NCBI GenBank assembly: GCA_000385055.1
Contig: ARRL01000005.1
Coordinates: 25,098 to 89,097 of the forward strand
Reading direction: 5' to 3'
Source: a gamma proteobacterium SCGC AAA168-P09
Lineage (GTDB): Bacteria > Pseudomonadota > Gammaproteobacteria > Magnimaribacterales > D2472
DNA: 64,000 nt
In this document: piece after piece, positions 25,333 through 34,024 of the stretch
Layout: each line of letters starts with the position of its first letter
Position numbering within the stretch: position 1 is the first letter of the stretch
Notes under the pieces: model-generated
Database searches by the model: none
What the model was told of the DNA's origin: nothing
The model's input: only the letters and a program-made list of their open reading frames with translations
Made by a program: the position numbers and the translations under genes

Positions 25333-27957
25333 ATGGGCATAATAAATAACAAATGGTTTCAGGCTTTCATTGTCCTGGTGATAGCAAATTTTTTTACACC
25401 TTTAGGAGATTCGGCGGTAGGAGCTGTAGGTTTTATTGGGATGCTGATTGTTTTTGTACCTAAATTCCGCGAGATGGCTAAATTAGATAATATTGTTAAT
25501 GTTAATGAAGCTTCCAAACAGTCTAAATCAAAAGCTGTAAATACAAATAGCGACACTGAAATGGCTAAGACTAATAGCAGTCAAGATGTCAAAAAAGAAA
25601 AAAAAGGTGAAGATGAAAGCTTCTCGAAGTCTATTGATGAAGAAAAAGTAAAAACAGATTCTACCTCACAAACCGTTAAACAACTTATTCTCGAAGTAGT
25701 TGATGTAACTCTAAAAGATTTTTTTTCAAGCCCTCCCCGGGAAGCATATTCATCTGGTGATGGATACTTTGAATGGGAAATAAATGTTTTTAATTCAAAT
25801 AACGATGCATTATATGAAGGTAAAGTTGAATGCTGTATTAGCACACTTGAGGATGTGATCATGAATGAGGAGTCACCTTCTTTAGTTGAGGATGATGTTA
25901 GAGAAAGCTTTAAAGACTATCTCCATAACTCTGAGCAAGCCATTCTTTATGAATCATCAGAACAAGTCGATCTTCAAAATTCTAAATTACAAGTAAATGT
26001 ATATGAGGTTGTTGACGGTGGAAATGATCAATGGGTCTATTATTCAAAAAATCATTATTTTGATGCTGTCAATAATGCAGATGGTGACACGTGCGAAGAT
26101 AATTCAGCTGCTATCAATAAAATGAAAAAAGATCCATGGGATTTTAGAGACCTAAATGATGCAATGAAAGCTGATAAAGAAGTTGCAATGATAGCTGTCA
26201 CTGATTATGGAAGTAATCTGGAATATGTTTCAGAATCCTTAAAATCAGACAAAGAAGTTGTTATGGCTGCAGTCAGTAATTGGGGAGATGTTTTGGAGCA
26301 TGCCTCAGATTCTTTAAAAGCAGATAAAGAGGTAGTACTTGCTGCATTAAAAAGTAGTGGGGGATCCATTGAATTTGCATCAGATGATCTCAAACTAGAT
26401 CCTGAGATTTATACTTTGGGTTTAAGATCAGGAGCTCTAGAATGCTTACCTGATAAATTTAAGTCTGATAAAGAATTTGTTTTTGGTGCCGTAACTTTAA
26501 ATGGAGAAAACCTTCAATATGTAGCAGAAGAATTGAAAGCTGATAAAGACGTTGTCAAAGCTGCGATTAAAAACAACAGTCATGCTATGAAGTATGCTAG
26601 TGAGGATTTAAGAGCAGATAAAGAACTTGTGCTAGAAGCAATGAGAAGTGGTGGAGTTGAATTTGATTATCTAGATAAAAAATTTAGAGCTGACAAAGAA
26701 GTGGTTTTAGAATGTTTAAAACATAATCAGTACTTTAGTGATGTCAGTGATGATCTAAAAGCTGATAAAGACGTTGTTAGAGCTGCAATAAAAGCTGCTG
26801 GTTATAGCATGGAGGATGTTAGTGAGGCTTTAAAGGCAGATAAAGAATTTATGTTAGAGATGTGTAAATTAAATAGTGATGGATTTGAGTATCTTTCTGA
26901 AAACTTAAAGTCTGATAAGTCATTTATTCTCTCAATTATTCAATCCAACTATTATGCATACAATGCTTATCAATATATCTCAGAAAATCTTAAAGATGAT
27001 AGAGACTTTGCAATAGAGGCAATCAAGGCAAATGCGGAATGTTTTGAATATATTGCTGGTGCATTTAAGGACGACAAAAAAATAGTTTTAGAATATATAT
27101 CAAATATCAAGAACAAAGACTCTTGTGAAATCCCAGAAAAATATCGTATTGATAAAGATGTGATCACAGCGGACTTAAAAAATCAGGGAACTTTACTAAA
27201 AGAAGCTCTTGAGGCCGGCATTAATATTAATAATGAAATCTTTTTCTCTATTATAGATAGGAAAGTATCTTATTTGAAAAGTTCAGGAATATTGGGACAT
27301 CCAAACACCTTATATCCTTACTTAGGCTACGGAGTACCAGCCGAGCTAAGAGCTAATAAAGAGTTTATGATGCATGCTATACAGTATGACTATACTGTTG
27401 TTAGTCATGCTTCATCAGAATTGCTTAATGATAAAGACTTTCTTTATGCAGCAATAAAGAGTGGTAAAGCAGAAACTACAAGTACTTTTACTTTTGAAAG
27501 AAATATTCCAGATACACTGAAGGCTGATAAAGGATTTATGTTATCAGCAGCAAAGCTTTTTCCTGATATTTTAAGTATTGCTAGTGACGAAGTTAAGGCT
27601 GATCATGCAATAGCTGAATACTGGGTGAATAATGGAACAAATTGGCTTGATGAAGATGTAAACACTTATGAAGAATATAAGGCAAATAAAGATTTAGTTT
27701 TACAAATAATGAAAAAAAGAGGCTGGTTGTTACAGGACGTCTCTCAAGATTTTAAAGCTGATAAAGAAGTCGTTATGGCAGCTGTCAAGCAAGATTGCCA
27801 AGCATTAGAATATGCATCAAGTGAATTAAAAGCTGATAAAGAGGTGGTATTGGCTGCATTAGAAACTGCCGCTCAAAATGATTTTGATAAAAAAGATGTA
27901 ATCATACATGCATCTTGGTCACTTTTAACGGATATAGATTTTATTTTGAGTATTTAA
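25333..27957 (+). CDS. large membrane-anchored protein with DUF4116-like repeat array
   Basis: The 874-residue protein begins with one or two membrane helices (residues about 8-44), then a charged Ser/Lys/Glu linker to about 112. A domain paralogous to the upstream small protein covers about 113-250. From about residue 276 to the end it has a long run of roughly 25-residue helical repeats of the type L-K-A-D-K-E-V-V-x-A-A-V-x-x-x-G-x-x-L-E-Y-A-S, matching DUF4116. I count about eighteen, some degenerate. Solenoids of this kind usually bind proteins. With no exported signal, the repeats probably face the cytoplasm. It ends the cluster, about 100 bases before tRNA-Val. Confidence 0.75.
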   Translation: MGIINNKWFQAFIVLVIANFFTPLGDSAVGAVGFIGMLIVFVPKFREMAKLDNIVNVNEASKQSKSKAVNTNSDTEMAKTNSSQDVKKEKKGEDESFSKSIDEEKVKTDSTSQTVKQLILEVVDVTLKDFFSSPPREAYSSGDGYFEWEINVFNSNNDALYEGKVECCISTLEDVIMNEESPSLVEDDVRESFKDYLHNSEQAILYESSEQVDLQNSKLQVNVYEVVDGGNDQWVYYSKNHYFDAVNNADGDTCEDNSAAINKMKKDPWDFRDLNDAMKADKEVAMIAVTDYGSNLEYVSESLKSDKEVVMAAVSNWGDVLEHASDSLKADKEVVLAALKSSGGSIEFASDDLKLDPEIYTLGLRSGALECLPDKFKSDKEFVFGAVTLNGENLQYVAEELKADKDVVKAAIKNNSHAMKYASEDLRADKELVLEAMRSGGVEFDYLDKKFRADKEVVLECLKHNQYFSDVSDDLKADKDVVRAAIKAAGYSMEDVSEALKADKEFMLEMCKLNSDGFEYLSENLKSDKSFILSIIQSNYYAYNAYQYISENLKDDRDFAIEAIKANAECFEYIAGAFKDDKKIVLEYISNIKNKDSCEIPEKYRIDKDVITADLKNQGTLLKEALEAGININNEIFFSIIDRKVSYLKSSGILGHPNTLYPYLGYGVPAELRANKEFMMHAIQYDYTVVSHASSELLNDKDFLYAAIKSGKAETTSTFTFERNIPDTLKADKGFMLSAAKLFPDILSIASDEVKADHAIAEYWVNNGTNWLDEDVNTYEEYKANKDLVLQIMKKRGWLLQDVSQDFKADKEVVMAAVKQDCQALEYASSELKADKEVVLAALETAAQNDFDKKDVIIHASWSLLTDIDFILSI
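26158..27930 (+). repeat. tandem coding repeats, about 75 bp per unit (DUF4116-like)
   Basis: Units centre on the codons for KADKEVV and are spaced near 24-26 codons. They are best conserved at 26158-26400, 26520-26860 and 27740-27870, and more divergent at 27060-27330. The DNA copies differ at many silent sites, so this is an old protein repeat rather than a recent DNA expansion. Confidence 0.65.
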
Positions 27958-28022
27958 AAAATTAAAATAGCAATGGAAAGCTCTAATTAAATAAATAGAT
28001 TTAAAATTAAATAAAATTTCTT

Positions 28023-28050
28023 TTGTATAGTTTAAATTTATCAATATAAT
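28023..28050 (+). promoter_or_regulatory. promoter for the tRNA-Val/tRNA-Asp unit
   Basis: A perfect TATAAT (28045-28050) lies nine bases before the first base of tRNA-Val, with a weak TTGTAT at 28023-28028 after a 16-base spacer. The stretch 27958-28059 holds no other feature that I can see. Confidence 0.55.
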
Positions 28051-28059
28051 ACCGTTCGT

Positions 28060-28136
28060 GGGTGATTAGCTCAGTTTGGTAGAGCATCTCGTTTACACCG
28101 AGAGGGTCGGCAGTTCGAACCTGTCATCACCCACCA
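28060..28136 (+). tRNA. tRNA-Val (UAC)
   Basis: Acceptor GGGTGAT pairs with ATCACCC. D arm AGCTC...GAGC, anticodon stem TCTCG/CGAGA with loop TTTACAC (anticodon TAC), and T loop GTTCGAAC are all present. The 3' CCA is encoded (28134-28136). It is followed 55 bases later by tRNA-Asp. Confidence 0.97.
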
Positions 28137-28191
28137 ATATTTAATAGTTGAATTATTATTTATTAAATATATGATTCAATTGTAAATAAGT

Positions 28192-28266
28192 GGTCCGGTA
28201 GTTAAACGGTTATAATTCCGCCCTGTCACGGCGGTGTTCGGGGTTCGATTCCCCGTCGGACCGCCA
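28192..28266 (+). tRNA. tRNA-Asp (GUC)
   Basis: Acceptor GGTCCGG pairs with TCGGACC (one G-U pair), with discriminator G as usual for tRNA-Asp. Anticodon loop CTGTCAC gives GTC. T arm CGGGGTTCGATTCCCCG is complete. CCA is encoded at 28264-28266, only seven bases before the start codon of the next protein gene. Confidence 0.97.
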
Positions 28267-28273
28267 TTTAATT

Positions 28274-28681
28274 ATGAATATAGTCACTTTAAGTTTATTA
28301 ATATTATGTTACTCATTGGTTTTAGGCATAATATTTGCTCAAGTTTTACTTACAGCCCCTGTAGTTTTTAAGGTTTTAGATAATCAGAACGCTTCAAATT
28401 TCCTAAGAAAGATTTTTCCAAGATACTATTTGCTCCTATTATTAATTACTTTATTAGCATTGCTTGTTTCATATTTATTTTTCCAACAAACAGATGTTTA
28501 TTTTGCATTAACGGCCGTATGTTTTTCTTTTTTAGGATATATCATCATTCCTTTAACAAATGCTGCAAGAGATAGGGGGTGGGAAAGAATATTTAAATTT
28601 TTTCATAATTTCAGTGTCTTCAATACTTTAATTATTCTAGTTATATCCATAACACAGATTGTTAGGGTTACATACTTATAA
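28274..28681 (+). CDS. DUF4149-like membrane protein
   Basis: The 135-residue protein has four hydrophobic helices with the polar words FPRYYLLLLL and NAARDRG, as in DUF4149 (TMEM205-like) proteins of gammaproteobacteria. Function unknown. Its ATG lies seven bases after the tRNA-Asp CCA, leaving no room for a ribosome-binding site outside the tRNA. It is thus probably released by tRNA processing as a nearly leaderless message, or uses a promoter inside the tRNA. Confidence 0.78.
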   Translation: MNIVTLSLLILCYSLVLGIIFAQVLLTAPVVFKVLDNQNASNFLRKIFPRYYLLLLLITLLALLVSYLFFQQTDVYFALTAVCFSFLGYIIIPLTNAARDRGWERIFKFFHNFSVFNTLIILVISITQIVRVTYL

Positions 28682-28694
28682 AAACTCTATAAGC

Positions 28695-28724
28695 CTTGAA
28701 TTTTTATTTTTAATTACTACAAAT
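28695..28724 (+). promoter_or_regulatory. possible heat-shock promoter of htpG
   Basis: CTTGAAT (28695-28701) is one base from the heat-shock -35 box. The matching -10 region, CTACAAAT at 28717-28724 after 15 bases, is a poor fit to CCCCATNT. The known heat-shock control of htpG elsewhere is the main reason to list it. Confidence 0.25.
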
Positions 28725-28747
28725 AGGTAAAGAGAGGAACATTAACC

Positions 28748-30574
28748 ATGGCTAAAACTAAAACTAAAATCTTTCAGACAGAGACTAAACAACTTTTAAA
28801 ATTAATGATTCATTCTCTTTATTCAAATAAAGAGATTTTTATAAGAGAACTTGTTTCAAATGCATCAGATGCTATTGATAAGTTAAGGTTTAAATCCGTT
28901 GAAGATAAATCTATTTCAAAATATACCAAAGATTTAAAAATAGACGTTAAGATTTTAAGAGATGAAAATAAAATTATTATTTCTGATAACGGCATAGGAA
29001 TGAACGAGGATGAAGTTGTAGCTAATATTGGAACAATAGCAAGATCAGGGACAGCATCATTTTTAAACAATATCACAGGTGATAAGAAAAAAGATTCTAA
29101 TCTTATTGGTCAGTTTGGAGTTGGTTTCTATTCTGTATTCATGGTTGCTGATAAGGTTGAGGTCATATCTAAATCAGTTTATGAAGAATCTGACAAAGCT
29201 ACGTTGTGGGAAAGTAATGGTGAAGAAAAATATAAACTAAAAGAAGTTACAAAAGAAAAAAATGGAACCGATATCATCATTTATTTAAATGATGAGAACA
29301 AGGAATTTGTTGAAGAAGGCAGAGTAAAATTTTTGTTAGAAAAATACTCTCAATATATAAATTTCCCGTTAAATTTGGTTACCTCTGAGAGTGATACAAC
29401 AAGAATCAATGATGCTGATGCTTTGTGGTTAAAGCCAAAAAGATCTATTAAAGATGAAGAGTATAAAGAATTCTATAAATTTATTACATACGATCAAGAA
29501 GACCCTTTGCTGTGGGTTCACAATAAAGTTGAGGGCAAGAATGAATATACTAATCTTTTATATATACCCTCAAAACCCCCATTTGATCTTTGGAATAGAG
29601 AATCACCAAGAGGAGTTAAGCTTTACATTCAAAGAGTTTTTATCATGGATGATGCATCCAACTTTTTACCTTTGTACCTTAGGTTTGTTAGAGGGATTAT
29701 AGATACAAGTGATTTGCCATTGAATGTCTCTAGAGAAATCTTACAAGAACATCAATTGGTTGATAGTATAAAAAAAGCTGCAACTAAAAGAATACTAGAC
29801 TCATTAACAGAGCTAAAGAAAAATTCCTTTGAAAAGTACAAAGAATTTTGGGATGAATATGGCTTAGTTTTAAAAGAAGGGCCAGCAGAAGATCATGAAA
29901 ATAAAGAAACTATTGCAAGCCTAATGCTTTTTGCATCAACTTACTCAAGTGGAAATTCAGTGAATCAAACTTTAGATGATTATGTTGGAAGAATGAGTGA
30001 AGACCAAGATAAAATTTATTTTTGTGTTGCTGATACTTATGAGGCAGCTGTTAATTCGCCCCATATAGAAGGTTTAAAATCAAAAGGCATTGAGGTTATT
30101 CTTCTGACAGATAGAATTGATGAATGGCTTATGGCTGGCCTAATGGAATTCAAGGGTAAAGAGCTTGTCAACGCAGCCAAAGAGGATGTAGTAAACGAAG
30201 ACTCAAATAAAAAAATATCTGAAGCTGATCAAGGGATAATTGAGAAAATAAAAAAACACCTTGATAAAAAAGTTTCTGATGTTGTCATTAGTTCACGCTT
30301 AACAGATTCTGCAACTTGTATTGTTCTTCCAAAGCACGAACCAGGAGCTCAGCTTAGAAAAATTTTAGAAGCTTCAGGTCAAAGTTTGGGCTCATCTAAC
30401 CCTATATTTGAAATTAATACCAAGCACAAACTTGTAAAAAAACTTAAAGACATGAAAGGCAAACAATTTAACTCATATGTTGATTTCTTATATGATTATG
30501 CTGTTATTGCCGAAGGTGGCTCACCTCAAGACCCTTCAAAATATTTAAGGCAATTAGATAAATATCTAACATAA
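28748..30574 (+). CDS. htpG: chaperone protein HtpG (Hsp90 family)
   Basis: The 608-residue ATP-dependent chaperone has the GHKL nucleotide pocket: SNASDAIDKLRF, the metal/ATP site SDNGIGMNEDEV, and the lid and hinge LIGQFGVGFYSVFMVADKV. The middle-domain catalytic Arg lies in LPLNVSREILQEH. The C-terminal dimerisation domain is present. Length is close to E. coli HtpG (624). SD AGAGAGGAAC precedes the ATG. It is followed one base later by gpsA, an uncommon partner. Confidence 0.97.
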   Translation: MAKTKTKIFQTETKQLLKLMIHSLYSNKEIFIRELVSNASDAIDKLRFKSVEDKSISKYTKDLKIDVKILRDENKIIISDNGIGMNEDEVVANIGTIARSGTASFLNNITGDKKKDSNLIGQFGVGFYSVFMVADKVEVISKSVYEESDKATLWESNGEEKYKLKEVTKEKNGTDIIIYLNDENKEFVEEGRVKFLLEKYSQYINFPLNLVTSESDTTRINDADALWLKPKRSIKDEEYKEFYKFITYDQEDPLLWVHNKVEGKNEYTNLLYIPSKPPFDLWNRESPRGVKLYIQRVFIMDDASNFLPLYLRFVRGIIDTSDLPLNVSREILQEHQLVDSIKKAATKRILDSLTELKKNSFEKYKEFWDEYGLVLKEGPAEDHENKETIASLMLFASTYSSGNSVNQTLDDYVGRMSEDQDKIYFCVADTYEAAVNSPHIEGLKSKGIEVILLTDRIDEWLMAGLMEFKGKELVNAAKEDVVNEDSNKKISEADQGIIEKIKKHLDKKVSDVVISSRLTDSATCIVLPKHEPGAQLRKILEASGQSLGSSNPIFEINTKHKLVKKLKDMKGKQFNSYVDFLYDYAVIAEGGSPQDPSKYLRQLDKYLT

Positions 30575-30575
30575 A

Positions 30576-31595
30576 ATGGACAACATAAAAAAAATTGCAG
30601 TTCTAGGAGGAGGGAGCTTTGGAACTGTGTTAGCAAATATAGCCGCATCAAATGGTAATAATGTCTCATTGTGGGTTAGAGATTCTGAGCAAGCGCTGAG
30701 GATTAATTCTGAAGGAGCAAACTCTACTTATCATCCAGAACTTAAACTTTCATCAAATATAGCAGCTTCAGAAAATCTAGAAGAGGTTATGAAGGATTCA
30801 GATATTATTTTAATCGCAACACCCAGTATTATTTTTGAAAATATAGTTCAAAGAATAGTCCCCTTGATAGAGGGTGGGGCTCATATTATTTCATGCACAA
30901 AAGGCATCAAGCTAGATCCTTTTAGATCTATGTCAGATATCATTTCTATGAATGTTAATTTAAATATCAATAGTGTTGGAGTATTGAGCGGCCCTAATCT
31001 AGCAAGAGAGATAGCTGAAAATAAAGTTGCAGGCACAGTCATTGCAAGTACTAGTGATGTTTTAATAACTTGTGTTAAAGATTCACTTTCATCGGATTCT
31101 TTTAAAGTTTACTCATCTAATGATATTCAAGGAGTTGAATTAGCAGGAGCGCTAAAAAATATTTATGCAATCATTTGCGGGATGGCAGATGCCATGGGTG
31201 TTGGGGAGAATGCTGTAGGATTAATACTTACAAGAAGCATGGCAGAAATGAGTAGATTTGCTGTTGCGAAAGGCGCAAATCCAATCACATTTCTTGGTCT
31301 TGCAGGCATGGGTGATCTTGTTGCTACATGCACTTCAAATCTCTCAAGAAACTTTCAGCTTGGAACTCATCTTGGGGGTGGTTTGAGTTTAAAAGAAGCT
31401 AAAGACAGGGTTGGACAAGTTGCTGAGGGTGTAAGGACTTTGGAGGTAATTAAAGAAGAATCAGCTAATTTAAATATAAAAATGCCTTTAGTAGATTCCT
31501 TACATGATATTATTTACAAAAGCTCATCACCAAAAACATTAATAGATGATCTTGTTAAAAATCCTCATGAAGTTGATGTAGAATTCACATATTAG
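30576..31595 (+). CDS. gpsA: glycerol-3-phosphate dehydrogenase [NAD(P)+]
   Basis: GpsA makes sn-glycerol-3-phosphate for phospholipids. The N-terminal dinucleotide site reads LGGGSFGTVLAN. The central region has GVLSGPNLAREIAENK. The catalytic Lys lies in ELAGALKNIYAI, and the C-terminal domain has GLAGMGDLVATCTS with SRNFQLG. Length 339 is standard. It begins one base after the htpG stop, so the two are probably transcribed together. Confidence 0.96.
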   Translation: MDNIKKIAVLGGGSFGTVLANIAASNGNNVSLWVRDSEQALRINSEGANSTYHPELKLSSNIAASENLEEVMKDSDIILIATPSIIFENIVQRIVPLIEGGAHIISCTKGIKLDPFRSMSDIISMNVNLNINSVGVLSGPNLAREIAENKVAGTVIASTSDVLITCVKDSLSSDSFKVYSSNDIQGVELAGALKNIYAIICGMADAMGVGENAVGLILTRSMAEMSRFAVAKGANPITFLGLAGMGDLVATCTSNLSRNFQLGTHLGGGLSLKEAKDRVGQVAEGVRTLEVIKEESANLNIKMPLVDSLHDIIYKSSSPKTLIDDLVKNPHEVDVEFTY

Positions 31596-31604
31596 GAAAA
31601 ACTT

Positions 31605-31973
31605 ATGAATCAAATAGATATAGATAAAGATGAAATTTTAAAAACTAGCAAATGGATAAGATTTTTGTTCATGCTTTTATATGGCTTTGCAATTAATTTT
31701 GTATTAACTATCTGTCTTGGACTTGCCTTTATACAGTTTCTTTTTTATTTATTCACATCAAAACCTAATGATTCTATAGCAAATTTTAACGAACATCTTT
31801 TAGAGTTTTTTGGCGATTCTCTTTCATTTCTGTTGTTTAAAACGGATGAAAAACCATTTCCATTTAAGGGCAATAGTGATGTTCAAGAAGAGGGTGAAGT
31901 TATTGAGGGTGAATCAGAGCCAGAGCCTGAAACTCCAAATGAAGATAGTGAAGCTAAAGAAGCTGACACCTAG
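31605..31973 (+). CDS. DUF4389-like membrane protein
   Basis: The 122-residue protein has one long or two short membrane helices (about residues 18-50) after KTSKWIRFLFMLLYG. A conserved NFNEHLLEFFGDSLSFLLF segment follows, then a very acidic tail (E/P/S-rich, last 35 residues). This matches DUF4389 proteins of unknown function. It follows gpsA by 9 bases and faces folD. Confidence 0.75.
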   Translation: MNQIDIDKDEILKTSKWIRFLFMLLYGFAINFVLTICLGLAFIQFLFYLFTSKPNDSIANFNEHLLEFFGDSLSFLLFKTDEKPFPFKGNSDVQEEGEVIEGESEPEPETPNEDSEAKEADT

Positions 31974-31984
31974 CCTGAAAAAAA

Positions 31985-32827
31985 TTAATTAGTTAGTAAT
32001 TTTTTTGCCGACTGCATTGTATGTAATATCAAAGTATTTATTGTCATTGGTCCTACGCCACCAGGAACTGGAGTATAGGCTGAAGAAATTTCATCCATTT
32101 TTTCTAAATCTATATCTCCGCACTTTTCAGGATGAAATCCGGCATCAATAACAATTGCATCTTTTTTTATCCACTCAGTCTTTATAAATCTAGGAATACC
32201 CACTGCACCAACTACTAGATCAGCTTTTTTGATAATTGTTTCAATATTTTTGGTTCTTGAATGACATATAGTTACAGTAGCATTAAGATTTAAAAGCATC
32301 ATTGCCATAGGTTTGCCAAGGATGGGACTTCTACCAACGACTACAGCATTTAATCCTTGAATATCAAGATCATAATGCTTGATGAGTCTAATTATACCAG
32401 CAGGGGTGCATGACCCATACGCCTCTATACCCATAGACATATTGCCAAAGCCTAAGCAGGTAACACCATCGACATCTTTTTCTATATCTATTGCATCAAA
32501 ACATTTTCGCTCATCTATTTGAGAAGGAACAGGGTGTTGTAATAAAATTCCATGGACATTAGAGTCATTATTTAATTTTTGGATTGCCTCAAGTAACTCT
32601 TCTGTTGATGTTGTCTCGGGAAGCTCTAGAGCAATAGATTCCATACCAACTTTTTCACATGAATTTCTTTTCATTCTTACATAGGTTTCAGATGCAGGAT
32701 CATTCCCAACCAATATAGTTGCTAACTTTGGTTGTATGCCTTTTGAAAGAAGTATAGAAACTTCATTTTTAATTTCTTCTTCACTCAATGATGCAAGTTT
32801 TTTTCCATCTAAAATTTTAGCAGTCAT
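31985..32827 (-). CDS. folD: bifunctional methylene-THF dehydrogenase/methenyl-THF cyclohydrolase
   Basis: FolD interconverts one-carbon tetrahydrofolates, supplying the formyl donor that PurN (encoded at 12052) uses. The active-site Lys is in [16 protein letters not shown] (Y-x-x-x-K). The signature [13 protein letters not shown] and the NADP site [16 protein letters not shown] are present, with [11 protein letters not shown] near the end. The length, 280, is normal. It is the only gene of its transcript between DUF4389 and the tRNA-Pro/Arg pair. Confidence 0.96.
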   Translation of the reverse strand: MTAKILDGKKLASLSEEEIKNEVSILLSKGIQPKLATILVGNDPASETYVRMKRNSCEKVGMESIALELPETTSTEELLEAIQKLNNDSNVHGILLQHPVPSQIDERKCFDAIDIEKDVDGVTCLGFGNMSMGIEAYGSCTPAGIIRLIKHYDLDIQGLNAVVVGRSPILGKPMAMMLLNLNATVTICHSRTKNIETIIKKADLVVGAVGIPRFIKTEWIKKDAIVIDAGFHPEKCGDIDLEKMDEISSAYTPVPGGVGPMTINTLILHTMQSAKKLLTN

Positions 32828-32869
32828 AAAAATTATTATCGCATTTCTTAATATTTATTCATATCATCA

Positions 32870-32898
32870 TTGCTTATTTTTTAGATAAACTTTAATAT
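32870..32898 (+). promoter_or_regulatory. promoter for the tRNA-Pro/tRNA-Arg/trhO unit
   Basis: TTGCTT (32870-32875) and TAATAT (32893-32898) are 17 bases apart, about ten bases before the tRNA-Pro 5' end. Each box keeps four of six consensus bases. Confidence 0.45.
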
Positions 32899-32907
32899 TT
32901 GCACCCT

Positions 32908-32984
32908 CGGGGTATAGCGCAGTCTGGTAGCGCACTCGCTTTGGGAGCGAGTGGTCGTAAGTTCGAATCTTACTACCCCGACCA
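32908..32984 (+). tRNA. tRNA-Pro (UGG)
   Basis: Acceptor CGGGGTA pairs with TACCCCG, D arm GCGC...GCGC, anticodon stem CTCGC/GCGAG with loop TTTGGGA (anticodon TGG). T loop GTTCGAATC. CCA encoded at 32982-32984. Only one base separates it from tRNA-Arg. Confidence 0.97.
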
Positions 32985-32985
32985 C

Positions 32986-33062
<77 letters not shown>

Positions 33063-33085
33063 TTTTCTTGTAGTAAAATATATTC

Positions 33086-34024
33086 ATGTATTCAGTAGCA
33101 GCACTATATAAGTTTTCATCAATTCAGGATCCTGAAAAACTTCACAATGAGATAAGAATCAATCTGAAAAAACATTCAATTTATGGAACTATTTTAGTAG
33201 GTAAGGAAGGTATCAATGGAACTATTTCAGGTAAAGAAGAAAAACTTGTTAAAGCTATAACATTTATTAAATCTATTGAAGGTTTTTCTAAGATAGATAT
33301 TAAGACATCAAAGTCAAAAGTTAATCCTTTTGTGAGATTAAAAATTAAACACAAAAAAGAAATAGTGACGATTGGTGATAAATCAATTGATCCAAATGAG
33401 ATGGTTGGCGATTATATAGATCCAGAAAATTGGAATAATCTCATTTCTGATAAGGATACAATCCTTATTGATACAAGAAATAATTATGAATACTCAATAG
33501 GAACATTTAAAAATTCAATCAATCCAAATACTGTAAAGTTTAGAGAATTTCCAGAATGGGTAAAAAATCAGAACTTTACTGAGGATGATAAAAAAAATAA
33601 AAATATTGCAATGTTTTGTACTGGAGGAATAAGGTGCGAGAAAGCATCTTCTATGATGCTCAAAGATGGATTTAAAAATGTGAGCCATTTAAAAGGAGGC
33701 ATTCTTAACTATTTTAAATCAATAAGTCAGAAAAATTCATTATGGGAAGGCGAATGCTTCGTTTTTGATGACAGAGTTTCTGTTAAACATGATTTATCTG
33801 AAGGCACTTATGATATGTGTCATGGCTGCAGAATGCCTATAACTAAAAAAGACAAAACATCAGAAAAATACATAAGAGGTGTGGCGTGCCCTAATTGCTA
33901 TGAATCAACAACAAATGAACAAAAAAAAAGATATATGAGCAGACAGAAACAGGTTGATTTAGCAAAAAAAAGAAATCAAAAACATATCGGACCAAAAGAT
34001 GAAGTTCAGAAGAGCAAAAAATGA
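33086..34024 (+). CDS. trhO: tRNA uridine(34) hydroxylase TrhO (rhodanese/UPF0176 family)
   Basis: The 312-residue protein has an N-terminal UPF0176 domain (LVGKEGINGTISG), a central rhodanese domain with active-site loop FCTGGIRCEKAS, and a C-terminal Cys-rich region (CHGCRMPI...CPNCYES). TrhO makes 5-hydroxyuridine at the wobble base of tRNAs read with U34, among them tRNA-Pro(UGG) and tRNA-Val(UAC). Here it lies 23 bases downstream of tRNA-Arg and tRNA-Pro on the same strand, so enzyme and substrate may share a transcript. It overlaps the GST gene by four bases. Confidence 0.93.
   Translation: MYSVAALYKFSSIQDPEKLHNEIRINLKKHSIYGTILVGKEGINGTISGKEEKLVKAITFIKSIEGFSKIDIKTSKSKVNPFVRLKIKHKKEIVTIGDKSIDPNEMVGDYIDPENWNNLISDKDTILIDTRNNYEYSIGTFKNSINPNTVKFREFPEWVKNQNFTEDDKKNKNIAMFCTGGIRCEKASSMMLKDGFKNVSHLKGGILNYFKSISQKNSLWEGECFVFDDRVSVKHDLSEGTYDMCHGCRMPITKKDKTSEKYIRGVACPNCYESTTNEQKKRYMSRQKQVDLAKKRNQKHIGPKDEVQKSKK

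Noticed and set aside
27958..28136. Attachment site for an integrated element at tRNA-Val
   Set aside because: No copy of the tRNA 3' end was found at the left side of the cluster near 22324-22992, and no integrase gene is present.
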